In this document: piece after piece, positions 53,452 to 61,846 of the stretch | How positions within the stretch are numbered: the stretch's first letter is position 1 | Layout of the letters: every line of letters starts with the position of its first letter | Assembly (NCBI GenBank): GCA_025526995.1 | Contig: JAHLKG010000016.1 | Location: 496,001-560,000 of the forward strand | DNA length: 64,000 bases | From: Powellomyces hirtus | Taxonomy: Eukaryota; Chytridiomycota; Chytridiomycetes; Spizellomycetales; Powellomycetaceae | Direction of reading: 5' to 3' | Translations under genes and position numbers: made by a program | Notes under the pieces: model-generated | Told to the model about the DNA's origin: nothing | What the model saw: only the letters and a program-made list of their open reading frames with translations | Databases searched by the model: none

Positions 53452-53719
53452 AGGCTATCCCCAGGGATTGCCTTGCAAAATCTATGAGGACAACCAGGGC
53501 TGCATTGCGCTTTCCAGGAACCCCACAAGCCATGCCAGGACCAAGCACATCGACATGAGGCACCACTTCATCCGCAAAGCTATTGTCAATCAACATGTGG
53601 ACCTAGGGTACTGCCCCACCAAGGACATGGCAGCCAATCTGCTCACCAAGCCATTGTGCAGCCCCCAGTTTGCAAAGCTGTGTGGGATACTGGGCCTGGG
53701 AATCAAGTCCGTTGTCTGA
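53452..53719 (+). pseudogene. Cop-3 RNase H C-terminal end
   Basis: Frame with CKIYEDNQGCIALSRNP, HARTKHIDMRHHFIRKA and DMAANLLTKPL, the conserved Copia RNase H tail, ending in TGA at 53717-53719. The preceding RT thumb and RNase H core (about 140 residues by comparison with Cop-4) are missing between 48112 and here. A polypurine tract TGGGGG (53721-53726) follows. Confidence 0.8.
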
Positions 53720-53726
53720 ATGGGGG

Positions 53727-54118
53727 TGTTGAAGTCTGTATCTCTGCCTGTAGGCGTTCGATCCCCAGACTGTGGGCCGTGCTGAATGGCCCCGGTTGTG
53801 TGGCAGCCAACAAGCCTGGTTTGAGTTAGATAGAGCCACTGCTGACCAAGTTGTGGCAGGTTACATCCTGAGGCTGTGTTGTTGGAGCTGAGCCTCTGCC
53901 AAGGATCTTGGCAAGACTCAGAACAGCTTCAGAGTGCCCACAGAGAGTCAACAATGCTTGGCACTGCTCAGCCAGGGCCTGCCAAGACCAGGCACAGCCA
54001 TGCCAAGGGACTTGGCAACCTTGCCAGTTTACAGATAGTCTTCTATAAAAGGCCAGTGATCCCTGGTCCCTCCCTCTCCATAATATGAAAGTAAACTACA
54101 CACAATCAAATCATTGCA
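53727..54118 (+). repeat. Cop-3-type 3' LTR
   Basis: Starts TGTTGAAGTC after the PPT and follows the Cop-3 5' LTR, with many substitutions, to about ATTGCA, including TATAAAAGG near 54045. The end is uncertain: the 5' LTR's final TCAACA is not found. Confidence 0.65.
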
Positions 54119-54275
54119 GAGCCTCCTGATCATACCTATTCGACAGCACCAACAGACCCTCTGCAGAGTCTTGAAAACAACTCGGACACTGTCTGGTATT
54201 CCTGTTTGCAGTTGTCCAGGCATCTCATTACTTCATTCATCACTGATTCAAGGAATTTGAATGAAAGCTGCTGGG
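54119..54275 (+). repeat. Fragment resembling the end of a Cop-4 LTR
   Basis: CAGACCCTCTGCAGAGTCTTG, then TCTGGTATTCCTGTTTGCAG, resembles the last 90 bp of the Cop-4 LTR with gaps. It may be the U5 part of a longer Cop-3 3' LTR or a scrap of a related element. Nothing else is recognised up to the Gyp-2 LTR. Confidence 0.4.
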
Positions 54276-54550
54276 TGTAATGAGCCCTGGCTCACCTGCA
54301 AAAGCCTAGACACACATTGGGGAGCGCTCCGCACAAGATGGAGACTAACATAAGTACCCCAAAGGGTACTATGCCTAAGCGATGACCACGGATAATCATC
54401 ACATGGCCAGGACCGCACAGCGGTCAACAAGAAAAGAGGAATACTCTGATGAGGGTTTATTCAAGAATTAGAGACCTTGCAGTTAGAATTAGACTTAGAG
54501 ACATTCCGGATAGAAGACTAGACTCTGACAACAGACTTAGTATTTTTACA
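54276..54550 (+). repeat. Gyp-2 5' LTR
   Basis: TGTAATGAGC ... TATTTTTACA, with 5-bp inverted ends TGTAA/TTACA, next to the PBS. It includes perfect palindrome GGAGCGCTCC (54321-54330) and AGTACCC/GGGTACT (54353-54370). The left end is less certain than the right. Confidence 0.5.
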
Positions 54551-54563
54551 TGGTAGCACCACC
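54551..54563 (+). other. Gyp-2 primer-binding site
   Basis: TGGTAGCACCACC, identical to the Gyp-1 PBS, directly after TTTTTACA. Confidence 0.65.
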
Positions 54564-54574
54564 TCACAGCAGCC

Positions 54575-54923
54575 ATGGCAGGTAGCACCTGAAACAGCCC
54601 TATAGCAGGAGAAACCCCGGCGGTAGGTGAAGCTGAGATCGCAGTGAGTGATGCACATTTTGCTGATTTCCTTTTGAGGATCCCAGCCCCAGTTCAACCA
54701 ACGACTGGGAGACTGCACGTCAACATTATCCTGGCCGGAGAGAACTGTGCACTAATGCAGGCTGAACAGGAACACTGTGATAACCTACACAAGGAGCTGA
54801 CACACTTTGAGGACACCAACTTTAGGAGGGATCACCGTCCGATGTCCATCATATCTTGGGACACCTTTGACAAGTGGTGGCAGATACTCAGAGGTGCACG
54901 GGACTTGCCCATGACACTAAAAG
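54575..54923 (+). pseudogene. Gyp-2 gag N-terminal part, unrecognised domain
   Basis: ATG in good context (GCCATGG) 11 bp after the PBS. Codons MAGST are followed by TGA (54590-54592), then the same frame stays open for over 100 codons (VSDAHFADFLLRIPAPVQPT, HRPMSIISWDTFDKWWQIL) until Cop-4H. It lies where gag must be; I recognise no named domain. The single stop and the insertion make it inactive. Confidence 0.45.
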
Positions 54924-55423
54924 TGTTGGAATCTACCTGTGGGCGCCTCTGGGAGGACTTAGAGCACACGGGACATGTGGGAGGACATCCACTTGTGTCT
55001 AGAATGGTCTGGAATGGTCCAGAATGGTCTAGAACGATCCAGAATAGCTGGAGAGGGCCTGGGAAGGCCTAGAACACGTCTGGAGCGCTGATAGAAGCGC
55101 CAAGAAAAGGCAAAAAGACACCCGGTGATTGGGAACAATACTAGGCCAGGCCAGGGCCGTCTTGGCCAAGCTAGGGCACAGTTAGATTGTCACTACACAT
55201 GTACTATGATCCCAATTGTTATAAAAGGACGCCCTCTGGGCATCCCCAACTAATACAATAACAGTCCAACACACTCTACTTGTCTAGTACACTCTGCCAA
55301 ACACTACAGGCGACCTTCCCTACCTTGGGAAGCACCTTCAGACCCTCTGCAAGTCTTGACAACAACCTAGCAACCTATCTGGTATGCTGAGTTCCTGTTT
55401 GTAGATGTCTAGACGTCTCAACA
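54924..55423 (+). repeat. Cop-4H 5' LTR
   Basis: 500 bp, GAA/TATAAAAG subfamily (TATAAAAG at 55220-55227); more private changes than A-F (CACCCGGTG, ATCCCAATT, CTAATACAAT). Confidence 0.9.
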
Positions 55424-55702
55424 GGTTATGAGCCCTGACACAGCTGTCTGAACATTACTGACTCCACCTCTATCCCTTTCTGGGAAACACGTCACTGTGC
55501 CTATCACTGGTACTGCTGAGGACTTGGAGAACTGTTTGAGCACTTGAGAAGCCTAGATAGCAGGCATAGGACACCTGCGTCTGACCATCGAACGAGCTAT
55601 TGTCTGGACTGGACTGGACTGGAGTGGATTTTCTGGAGCAGGTTCTGACCACTTGCGGTTGAACACCGGGACTATCCCATTTTGCCACACTCTTTGCACA
55701 AG

Positions 55703-56507
55703 ATGGCTGGCAACTCTGACATCCGAGTGTCCATTGAGAGGTTCACTGGGGAGAACTTTCACCTTTGGAAGTTGAAAATGAAGATGCTGTTGATTGAGAA
55801 GGGACTTTGGGATGCCATCGACATCAAGGACGGCTCTGGAACTGCCAAGGCCACCAACACAGCATCAGACGACTGGATACGTCGAGATGAGAGAGCTCTG
55901 GCTCTGCTGATCATGTCTTTGAATGATGAGCAATTGATGCATGTTCATGAGGCCGAATCCGCCCTTGAAGCATGGGAAAAGCTGAGGGAGGTGCATGAGA
56001 AAAAGGGGGTTGCCAACAGACACTTCCTGAGACGTCGGTTCCTCACTGTGACAATGGACCCAACTGATTCCATGACCATCCACGTCAACAAGATCAAGAG
56101 GATGACCCAGGAACTTGCAGCCATCGGAGCTCCCGTTTCTGAGGAGGACCATGTGTTCTCCTTGCTCTCTTCCCTTCCAGAAGCCTTTGACACCCTTCTG
56201 ATGACTCTGGAGTCAACCAGTGAGAAGCTGGACTTGGCTTTTGTGACATCCAGGCTGTTGCAGGAGGAAATGAGGCGTGCAGATGGAAAGAAGAACTCTG
56301 GAAAGGCAGCAAAAGCCTTCTTCACACAAGCTGACACCAAAGGGAATGCTCAGAAGACCAACAAGGCTGGGGGAAAGCCAGATTGGAAGAAGGAGGCAGT
56401 CTGTCACTACTGCAACAAGAAGGGCCACATCAAGAAGGAATGCCACAAGAGGGCAGCAGACGAGAAGAAGGGCCTAAACCAGGCCAACTCGACTCAACAG
56501 ACGCCTG
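55703..56507 (+). pseudogene. Cop-4H gag, truncated by insertion
   Basis: From ATG 55703 (MAGNSDIRV) through the UBN2-type gag and zinc knuckle to NSTQQTP, where Cop-4I is inserted. No stop before the break. It shares the DIRV variant with I. Confidence 0.88.
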
Positions 56508-57007
56508 TGTTGAGACGTCTTGACATCTACAAACAGGAACTCAGCATACCAGATAGGTTGCTAGGTTGTTGTCAAGACTTGCAGAGGGTCTGAAGGTGCT
56601 TCCCAAGGTAGGGAAGGTCGCCTGTAGTGTTTGGCAGAGTGTACTAGACAAGTAGAGTGTGTTGGACTGTTATTATATTGGTTGGGGATGCCCAGAGGGT
56701 GTCCTTTTATAACAATTTGGATCATAGTACATGTGTAGTGACAATCTAACTGTGCCCTAGCTTGGCCAAGACGGCCCTGCCCTGGCCTAGTATTGTTCCC
56801 AATCACCGGGTGTCTTTTTGCCTTTTCTTGGCGCTTCTATCAGCGCTCCAGACGTGTTCTAGGCCTTCCCAGGCCCTCTCCAGCTATTCTGGATCGTTCT
56901 AGACCATTCTGGACCATTCCAGACCATTCTAGACACAAGTGGATGTCCTCCCACATGTCCCGTGTGCTCTAAGTCCTCCCAGAGGCGCCCACAGGTAGAT
57001 TCCAACA
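56508..57007 (-). repeat. Cop-4I 3' LTR
   Basis: 500 bp, GAA/TATAAAAG subfamily (minus-strand TATAAAAG at 56704-56711). Confidence 0.9.
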
Positions 57008-60000
57008 CTCTCACTCGTGAAACATGTTTTGTGATCCCACAGGCGTCCCTCAGTTTCAAGAACTGATCCCTAGCCAGTGGTTTTGTCAAGATGTCTGCAA
57101 CCATGTCCTGAGTCGAGAGATACTCTAATGCAATCTCCAAGCGTCCTAGTGCTTCTCTGATAGAGTGGTACCTCACTTCAATGTGTTTGGTGCTGGCATG
57201 CAATGTCGGGTTCTTAGCAAGAGCAATGGCACCCTGGTTGTCCTCAAAGAGCATTGTGGGTCCATCCTGCTTGAATCCGAGCTCCCCTGCAAGCAGACGA
57301 AGCCAAACAGCTTCCTTGGTGCACTGGGCTAGTGCCATGTACTCTGCTTCCATGCTTGAAAGAGCTACAGTGGTCTGCCGCTTGGATTGCCAGGTGATAG
57401 GCCCGTTGAACATGAAGATGAATCCAGTGGTTGATCTCCTTGTGTCCAAACATCCAGCATAGTCGGAATCCGAGTATCCAACCAGCTTCCTAGGCTCAGA
57501 GACATTCTCTTTGCCTCCCAGAAGGATTCCAAGTTCGCTTGTGCCCTTCAGGTATCTGATGATCCGCTTGGCAGCACTCCAATGCTCCTTTCCAGGCTTT
57601 GCAAGGTACTTGGACACAATTCCAACTGCAGCAGCAATGTCAGGGCGTGTTCCTAGCATGGCATAGATCAAACTGCCCACTGCATTCCTGTATGGCACAG
57701 AGCTCATCTCCAGCTCCTCCGTCTCATTCTGAGGTGCCATGTTGTTTCTGAGGTGCAGTCCATGTTCCATAGGCGTGGCATGAACCTTGGCATCTCCCAT
57801 GTTGAATTTCGAAACGACCTCTTCAACATACTTCTTCTGAGACAACCAGATGGTGCGGGTGCTTCTGCTCCGTCTGATGTGAATCCCAAGGAAGTAATTC
57901 AGCTCTCCAAGGTCTGTCATCTCAAAAGCTCGCCTCAGCTCCTTCTTGACATCCCCCAGCTGTTCCTTGCTTGATGAGGCCACAATGAGGTCGTCCACAT
58001 AGATCAGAATGTACTCTGTTGTCCCATTCTGACTCCTGTAGTACATGCAAGGCTCTGCAGTCGACTGCACAAAGCCCATAGACTTCAGTTTGTGGTCTAT
58101 CTTGTGGTTGAAGCGCCTTGCTGATTGCTTGAGGCCGTAGAGGGGTCTCCCAAGCTTGCAGACCCGTCCTGGATGCTTGGAATCCTCAAAGCCCTCCGGT
58201 TGGCGCATGTAGATCACATAGTCCAGATCCCCTTGCAAGAATGCTGTCTTCACGTCCATCTGATGTGCCTCCAAGTCATCTGTGGCAATGATGGAGAACA
58301 GCAGTCTCATGGGACCAAACTTGGCAACAGGAGCAAACGTCTCCTGATAGTCCAATCCCTTTCTCTGAGAGAATCCCTTGGCAACAAGTCTTGCCTTGTA
58401 TCTGTCAAGCTCTCCTGTGTCCTTCAGCTTTCGTTTGAAGACCCACTTGCATCCAATAGCTTTTCTGCCCGTTGGCAGATCCACAAGTTGCCATGTCCCA
58501 TTCTTGGCAAGAGCATCCATCTCTTCCTGAGCAGCCTGACGCCATTGTGAAGCATCTGGCATGGTCTGGCTCTCCTTGTAGCTTGTGGGCTCGTTTGAGA
58601 CAAAGGAGACAGCATAGGCAACTGCAGCAACGTTTGCAGCGTTGCTTGAAGCCTTCCACCACTCTCCTGGCGGCTTCCTGAGTCTTTTGGGGGTTGGAGA
58701 AGGCTCTGCAGCACTCTCATAGTCAGAGGACGGCTCAGGGGTCCGTTCCCTCATGTTCTCCTCTCCCTCTGACATGTCTGTGTCCTCAGAGTCGTTACTG
58801 ACATCCTGCAGCTCGTCACTGACATCCTGCAGCTCGTCACTGACATCCTGCAGCTTCATTTCGGGCCCAATTCCCACTTCCAGGCTCTCAGCAGGCACTT
58901 GGGGCGTCTGAGCAGACTGGAGGGATGGAATGAAGCTCTTCTCATCGAATTTGACACTTCTGGAGAACAGGATCTTCTTAGTCTGTATGTCCATAAGCCG
59001 GTATTCCTTGCTGTGGGAGCTATACCCCAGCATGATGCACTTGACAGCAGCATCATCCAGCTTCTGGCGCTTGTTGGGTTGAATGTAGGCATAGGCAATG
59101 CATCCAAACGTCCTCAAATGTCCCAGAGATGGTGGGATACCAAGGAACATCTCATAAGGCGTCTTGGGGCATGCAACAGTGGGAGATCTGTTCCTCAGAT
59201 AGACTGCTGTCATGATTGCTTCTCCCCAGAAACGCTTGTCCAAGCCTGACTGCTTCAACAAACATCTCCCCATCTCCACAAGGGTACGGTTGGCTCGTTC
59301 AGCAACACCATTTTGCTGTGGAGTATTTACTGAACTCCTCTGATGCTGTGTGCCCTTCTCCTTGAAGTGGTCCCTTAGCAAGTTGCTCATGTACTCGCCT
59401 CCTGGGTCGGATCTGACAGCTTTGATCTGCTTTCCATGTAGGGGGACAAGTGCTGCTTCCAGCTCCTGATAGTGCCTAGCAACTTCTCCCTTGGTCTTCA
59501 TAAGGCAAACATGGAAATATCTTGTCTTGTCATCAATGAATGTGACAAAATAGCGATATCCAGTGATCGTGGGTGGTTCAACTGGTCCCCAGACATCTGT
59601 GTGGATCAATCCCAGCTTCTCTGATGCTCTGGAGGCCTGTGCCTTGGGGAATGGCGCTCTGCTTGCTTTGCTGAGTGCACAAGTGTCACAAATGCTCAAG
59701 CTCCCACTAGTTTGAACGCCCTTGGCAAGCTTGGTGAGCCTTCCAATGTCTGCAACGTTCAAATGGCCGAGTCTCTGATGCCATAGGGACAAGTCCTGAC
59801 TTGTTGTGTCCCTTCCAACATTGTGGGCAATCCCAGCATTTGCCTGCCCATGTGTTGTCTCGAATGTGTAGACAAATTGGTTCTCTTTGGCAAGGAAAGC
59901 CATCCCATCCTTTGCAATGATCCGAGCAGCCTGTGGTCCCACTTCAAAACAAGCTCCAGCTTTGGCAAGGCGAGCCAGTGATAGGAGGTTCTTGGTCATC

Positions 60001-61067
60001 TTGGGGACGTGCCAGCAGTTCTGGATTTGCAGGGGCACTGTCTTCCCCTCTGTGTTGATCACCCATGTGTGAAGCGTTCCATGCCCCACAGCTTCCAATG
60101 TGTGATTGTCTGCCATCTCAATGGCGACAGGAGACATCTTCTCATAGTCCCCAAACAGCTCTCTGCGGCCAGTCATGTGCTGAGAGGCTCCTGAGTCCAA
60201 AATCCAAGTGTTGGATGTCAGGGATGGCATCTGAGTTCCAATGGTGGTGAAAGCAAAGCCTCCAGGCGTCTGTTGAGTTGAGTTGGCCTGGTTTAGGCCC
60301 TTCTTCTCGTCTGCTGCCCTCTTGTGGCATTCCTTCTTGATGTGGCCCTTCTTGTTGCAGTAGTGACAGACTGCCTCCTTCTTCCAATCTGGCTTTCCCC
60401 CAGCCTTGTTGGTCTTCTGAGCATTCCCTTTGGTGTCAGCTTGTGTGAAGAAGGCTTTTGCTGCCTTTCCAGAGTTCTTCTTTCCATCTGCACGCCTCAT
60501 TTCCTCCTGCAACAGCCTGGATGTCACAAAAGCCAAGTCCAGCTTCTCACTGGTCGACTCCAGAGTCATCACAAGGGTGTCAAAGGCTTCTGGAAGGGAA
60601 GAGAGCAAGGAGAACACATGGTCCTCCTCAGAAACGGGAGCTCCGATGGCTGCAAGTTCCTGGGTCATCCCCTTGATCTTGTTGATGTGGATGGTCATGG
60701 AATCAGTTGGGTCCATTGTCACAGTGAGGAACCGACGTCTCAGGAAGTGTCTGTTGGCAACCCCCTTCTTCTCATGCACCTCCCTCAGCTTTTCCCATGC
60801 TTCAAGGGCGGATTCGGCCTCATGAACATGCATCAATTGCTCATCATTCAAAGACATGATCAGCAGAGCCAGAGCTCTCTCATCTCGACGTATCCAGTCG
60901 TCTGATGCTGTGTTGGTGGCCTTGGCAGTTCCAGAGCCGTCCTTGATGTCAATGGCATCCCAAAGTCCCTTCTCAATCAACAGCATCTTCATTTTCAACT
61001 TCCAAAGGTGAAAGTTCTCCCCAGTGAACCTCTCAATGGACACTCGGATGTCAGAGTCGCCAGCCAT
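56859..61067 (-). CDS. Cop-4I gag-pol polyprotein with stop-loss extension (about 1402 aa)
   Basis: Collinear with A from ATG 61067, all catalytic motifs kept. The normal TGA is CGA (HVSR), so the frame continues 52 codons, mostly into the 3' LTR (RVRVLESTCGRLWEDLEH and on), ending at 56859. The same three-base change region alters the polypurine tract. Other changes: SSMEAEYMAL (Thr to Met beside the RNase H Glu) and KIKGMTQE in gag. The extension may be tolerated or harmful; I cannot tell. Confidence 0.88.
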   Translation of the reverse strand: MAGDSDIRVSIERFTGENFHLWKLKMKMLLIEKGLWDAIDIKDGSGTAKATNTASDDWIRRDERALALLIMSLNDEQLMHVHEAESALEAWEKLREVHEKKGVANRHFLRRRFLTVTMDPTDSMTIHINKIKGMTQELAAIGAPVSEEDHVFSLLSSLPEAFDTLVMTLESTSEKLDLAFVTSRLLQEEMRRADGKKNSGKAAKAFFTQADTKGNAQKTNKAGGKPDWKKEAVCHYCNKKGHIKKECHKRAADEKKGLNQANSTQQTPGGFAFTTIGTQMPSLTSNTWILDSGASQHMTGRRELFGDYEKMSPVAIEMADNHTLEAVGHGTLHTWVINTEGKTVPLQIQNCWHVPKMTKNLLSLARLAKAGACFEVGPQAARIIAKDGMAFLAKENQFVYTFETTHGQANAGIAHNVGRDTTSQDLSLWHQRLGHLNVADIGRLTKLAKGVQTSGSLSICDTCALSKASRAPFPKAQASRASEKLGLIHTDVWGPVEPPTITGYRYFVTFIDDKTRYFHVCLMKTKGEVARHYQELEAALVPLHGKQIKAVRSDPGGEYMSNLLRDHFKEKGTQHQRSSVNTPQQNGVAERANRTLVEMGRCLLKQSGLDKRFWGEAIMTAVYLRNRSPTVACPKTPYEMFLGIPPSLGHLRTFGCIAYAYIQPNKRQKLDDAAVKCIMLGYSSHSKEYRLMDIQTKKILFSRSVKFDEKSFIPSLQSAQTPQVPAESLEVGIGPEMKLQDVSDELQDVSDELQDVSNDSEDTDMSEGEENMRERTPEPSSDYESAAEPSPTPKRLRKPPGEWWKASSNAANVAAVAYAVSFVSNEPTSYKESQTMPDASQWRQAAQEEMDALAKNGTWQLVDLPTGRKAIGCKWVFKRKLKDTGELDRYKARLVAKGFSQRKGLDYQETFAPVAKFGPMRLLFSIIATDDLEAHQMDVKTAFLQGDLDYVIYMRQPEGFEDSKHPGRVCKLGRPLYGLKQSARRFNHKIDHKLKSMGFVQSTAEPCMYYRSQNGTTEYILIYVDDLIVASSSKEQLGDVKKELRRAFEMTDLGELNYFLGIHIRRSRSTRTIWLSQKKYVEEVVSKFNMGDAKVHATPMEHGLHLRNNMAPQNETEELEMSSVPYRNAVGSLIYAMLGTRPDIAAAVGIVSKYLAKPGKEHWSAAKRIIRYLKGTSELGILLGGKENVSEPRKLVGYSDSDYAGCLDTRRSTTGFIFMFNGPITWQSKRQTTVALSSMEAEYMALAQCTKEAVWLRLLAGELGFKQDGPTMLFEDNQGAIALAKNPTLHASTKHIEVRYHSIREALGRLEIALEYLSTQDMVADILTKPLARDQFLKLRDACGITKHVSRVRVLESTCGRLWEDLEHTGHVGGHPLVSRMVWNGPEWSRTIQNSWRGPGKA

Positions 61068-61346
61068 CTTGTGCAAAGAGTGTGGCAAAATGGGATAGTC
61101 CCGGTGTTCAACTGCAAGTGGTCAGAACCTGGTCCAGAAAATCCACTCCAGTCCAGTCCAGTCCAGACAATAGCTCGTTCGATGGTCAGACGCAGGTGTC
61201 CTATGCCTGCTATCTAGGCTTCTCGAGTGCTCAAACAGTTCTCCAAGTCCTCAGCAGTACCAGTGATAGGCACAGTGACGTGTTTCCCAGATAGGGATAG
61301 AGGTGGAGTCAGTAATGTTCAGACAGCTGTGTCAGGGCTCATAACC

Positions 61347-61846
61347 TGTTGAGACGTCTTGACATCTACAAACAGGAACTCAGCATACCAGATAGGTTGC
61401 TAGGTTGTTGTCAAGACTTGCAGAGGGTCTGAAGGTGCTTCCCAAGGTAGGGTAGGTCGCCTGTAGTGTTTGGCAGAGTGTACTAGACAAGTAGAGTGTG
61501 TTGGACTGTTATTATATTGGTTGGGGATGCCCAGAGGGCGTCCTTTTATAACAATTTGGATCATAGTACATGTGTAGTGACAATCTAACTGTGCCCTAGC
61601 TTGGCCAAGACGGCCCTGCCCTGGCCTAGTATTGTTCCCAATCACAGGGTGTCTTTTTGCCTTTTCTTGGCGCTTCTATCAGCGCTCCAGACGTGTTCTA
61701 GGCCTTCCCAGGCCCTCTCCAGCTATTCTGGATCGTTCTAGACCATTCTGGACCATTCCAGACCATTCTAGACACAAGTGGATGTCCTCCCACATGTCCC
61801 GTGTGCTCTAAGTCCTCCCAGAGGCGCCCACAGGTAGATTCCAACA
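61347..61846 (-). repeat. LTR shared by Cop-4I (5') and Cop-4J (3')
   Basis: 500 bp, GAA/TATAAAAG (61543-61550 on the minus strand); the I PBS on its left and the J PPT (CTCTCACTC) on its right. Confidence 0.9.

Larger units (their letters stand above)
11394..54118 (+). mobile_element. Cop-3: dead Copia element split by nested Cop-4 insertions
   Basis: Pieces in order: 5' LTR 11394-11761, PBS, gag-protease-integrase 11878-13818, [Cop-4A], integrase end and RT 19158-20540, [Cop-4B with C, D, E, F inside], duplicate of the RT block 46730-48112, [Cop-4G], RNase H end 53452-53719, LTR 53727-54118. Removing Cop-4A and one GGTCC restores a continuous integrase reading frame across 13818/19163, which proves the split. 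About 0.4 kb between RT and RNase H is missing. The LTR at the right differs from the left one, so the two ends may not be an original pair. Confidence 0.75.
54276..54923 (+). mobile_element. Gyp-2: Gypsy-type 5' fragment (LTR, PBS, gag start)
   Basis: A putative LTR (54276-54550), a PBS identical to that of Gyp-1, then a frame from ATG 54575, cut at 54923 by Cop-4H. The superfamily is inferred from the PBS type; no pol is visible. Confidence 0.55.
54924..56507 (+). mobile_element. Cop-4H: 5' part, split by Cop-4I-J
   Basis: LTR, PBS, leader and gag as in A, cut after GCCTG (56503-56507). The left flank is AAAAG. The remainder would lie past J outside the window. Confidence 0.88.
56508..61846 (-). 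mobile_element. Cop-4I: complete element, tandem with J
   Basis: 5339 bp on the minus strand; LTRs 56508-57007 (3') and 61347-61846 (5', shared with J). Left flank GCCTG; the right end of the array is outside the window. Confidence 0.9.

Noticed and set aside
54276..54292. GTAATGAGCCCTGG as a Copia PBS
   Set aside because: It resembles the half-tRNA site, but the TGTAA/TTACA ends and the downstream Gypsy PBS make this the start of the Gyp-2 LTR.
54644..55072. A 142-aa frame as a host gene
   Set aside because: It is part of the Gyp-2 frame after its PBS and its last third is Cop-4H LTR sequence.
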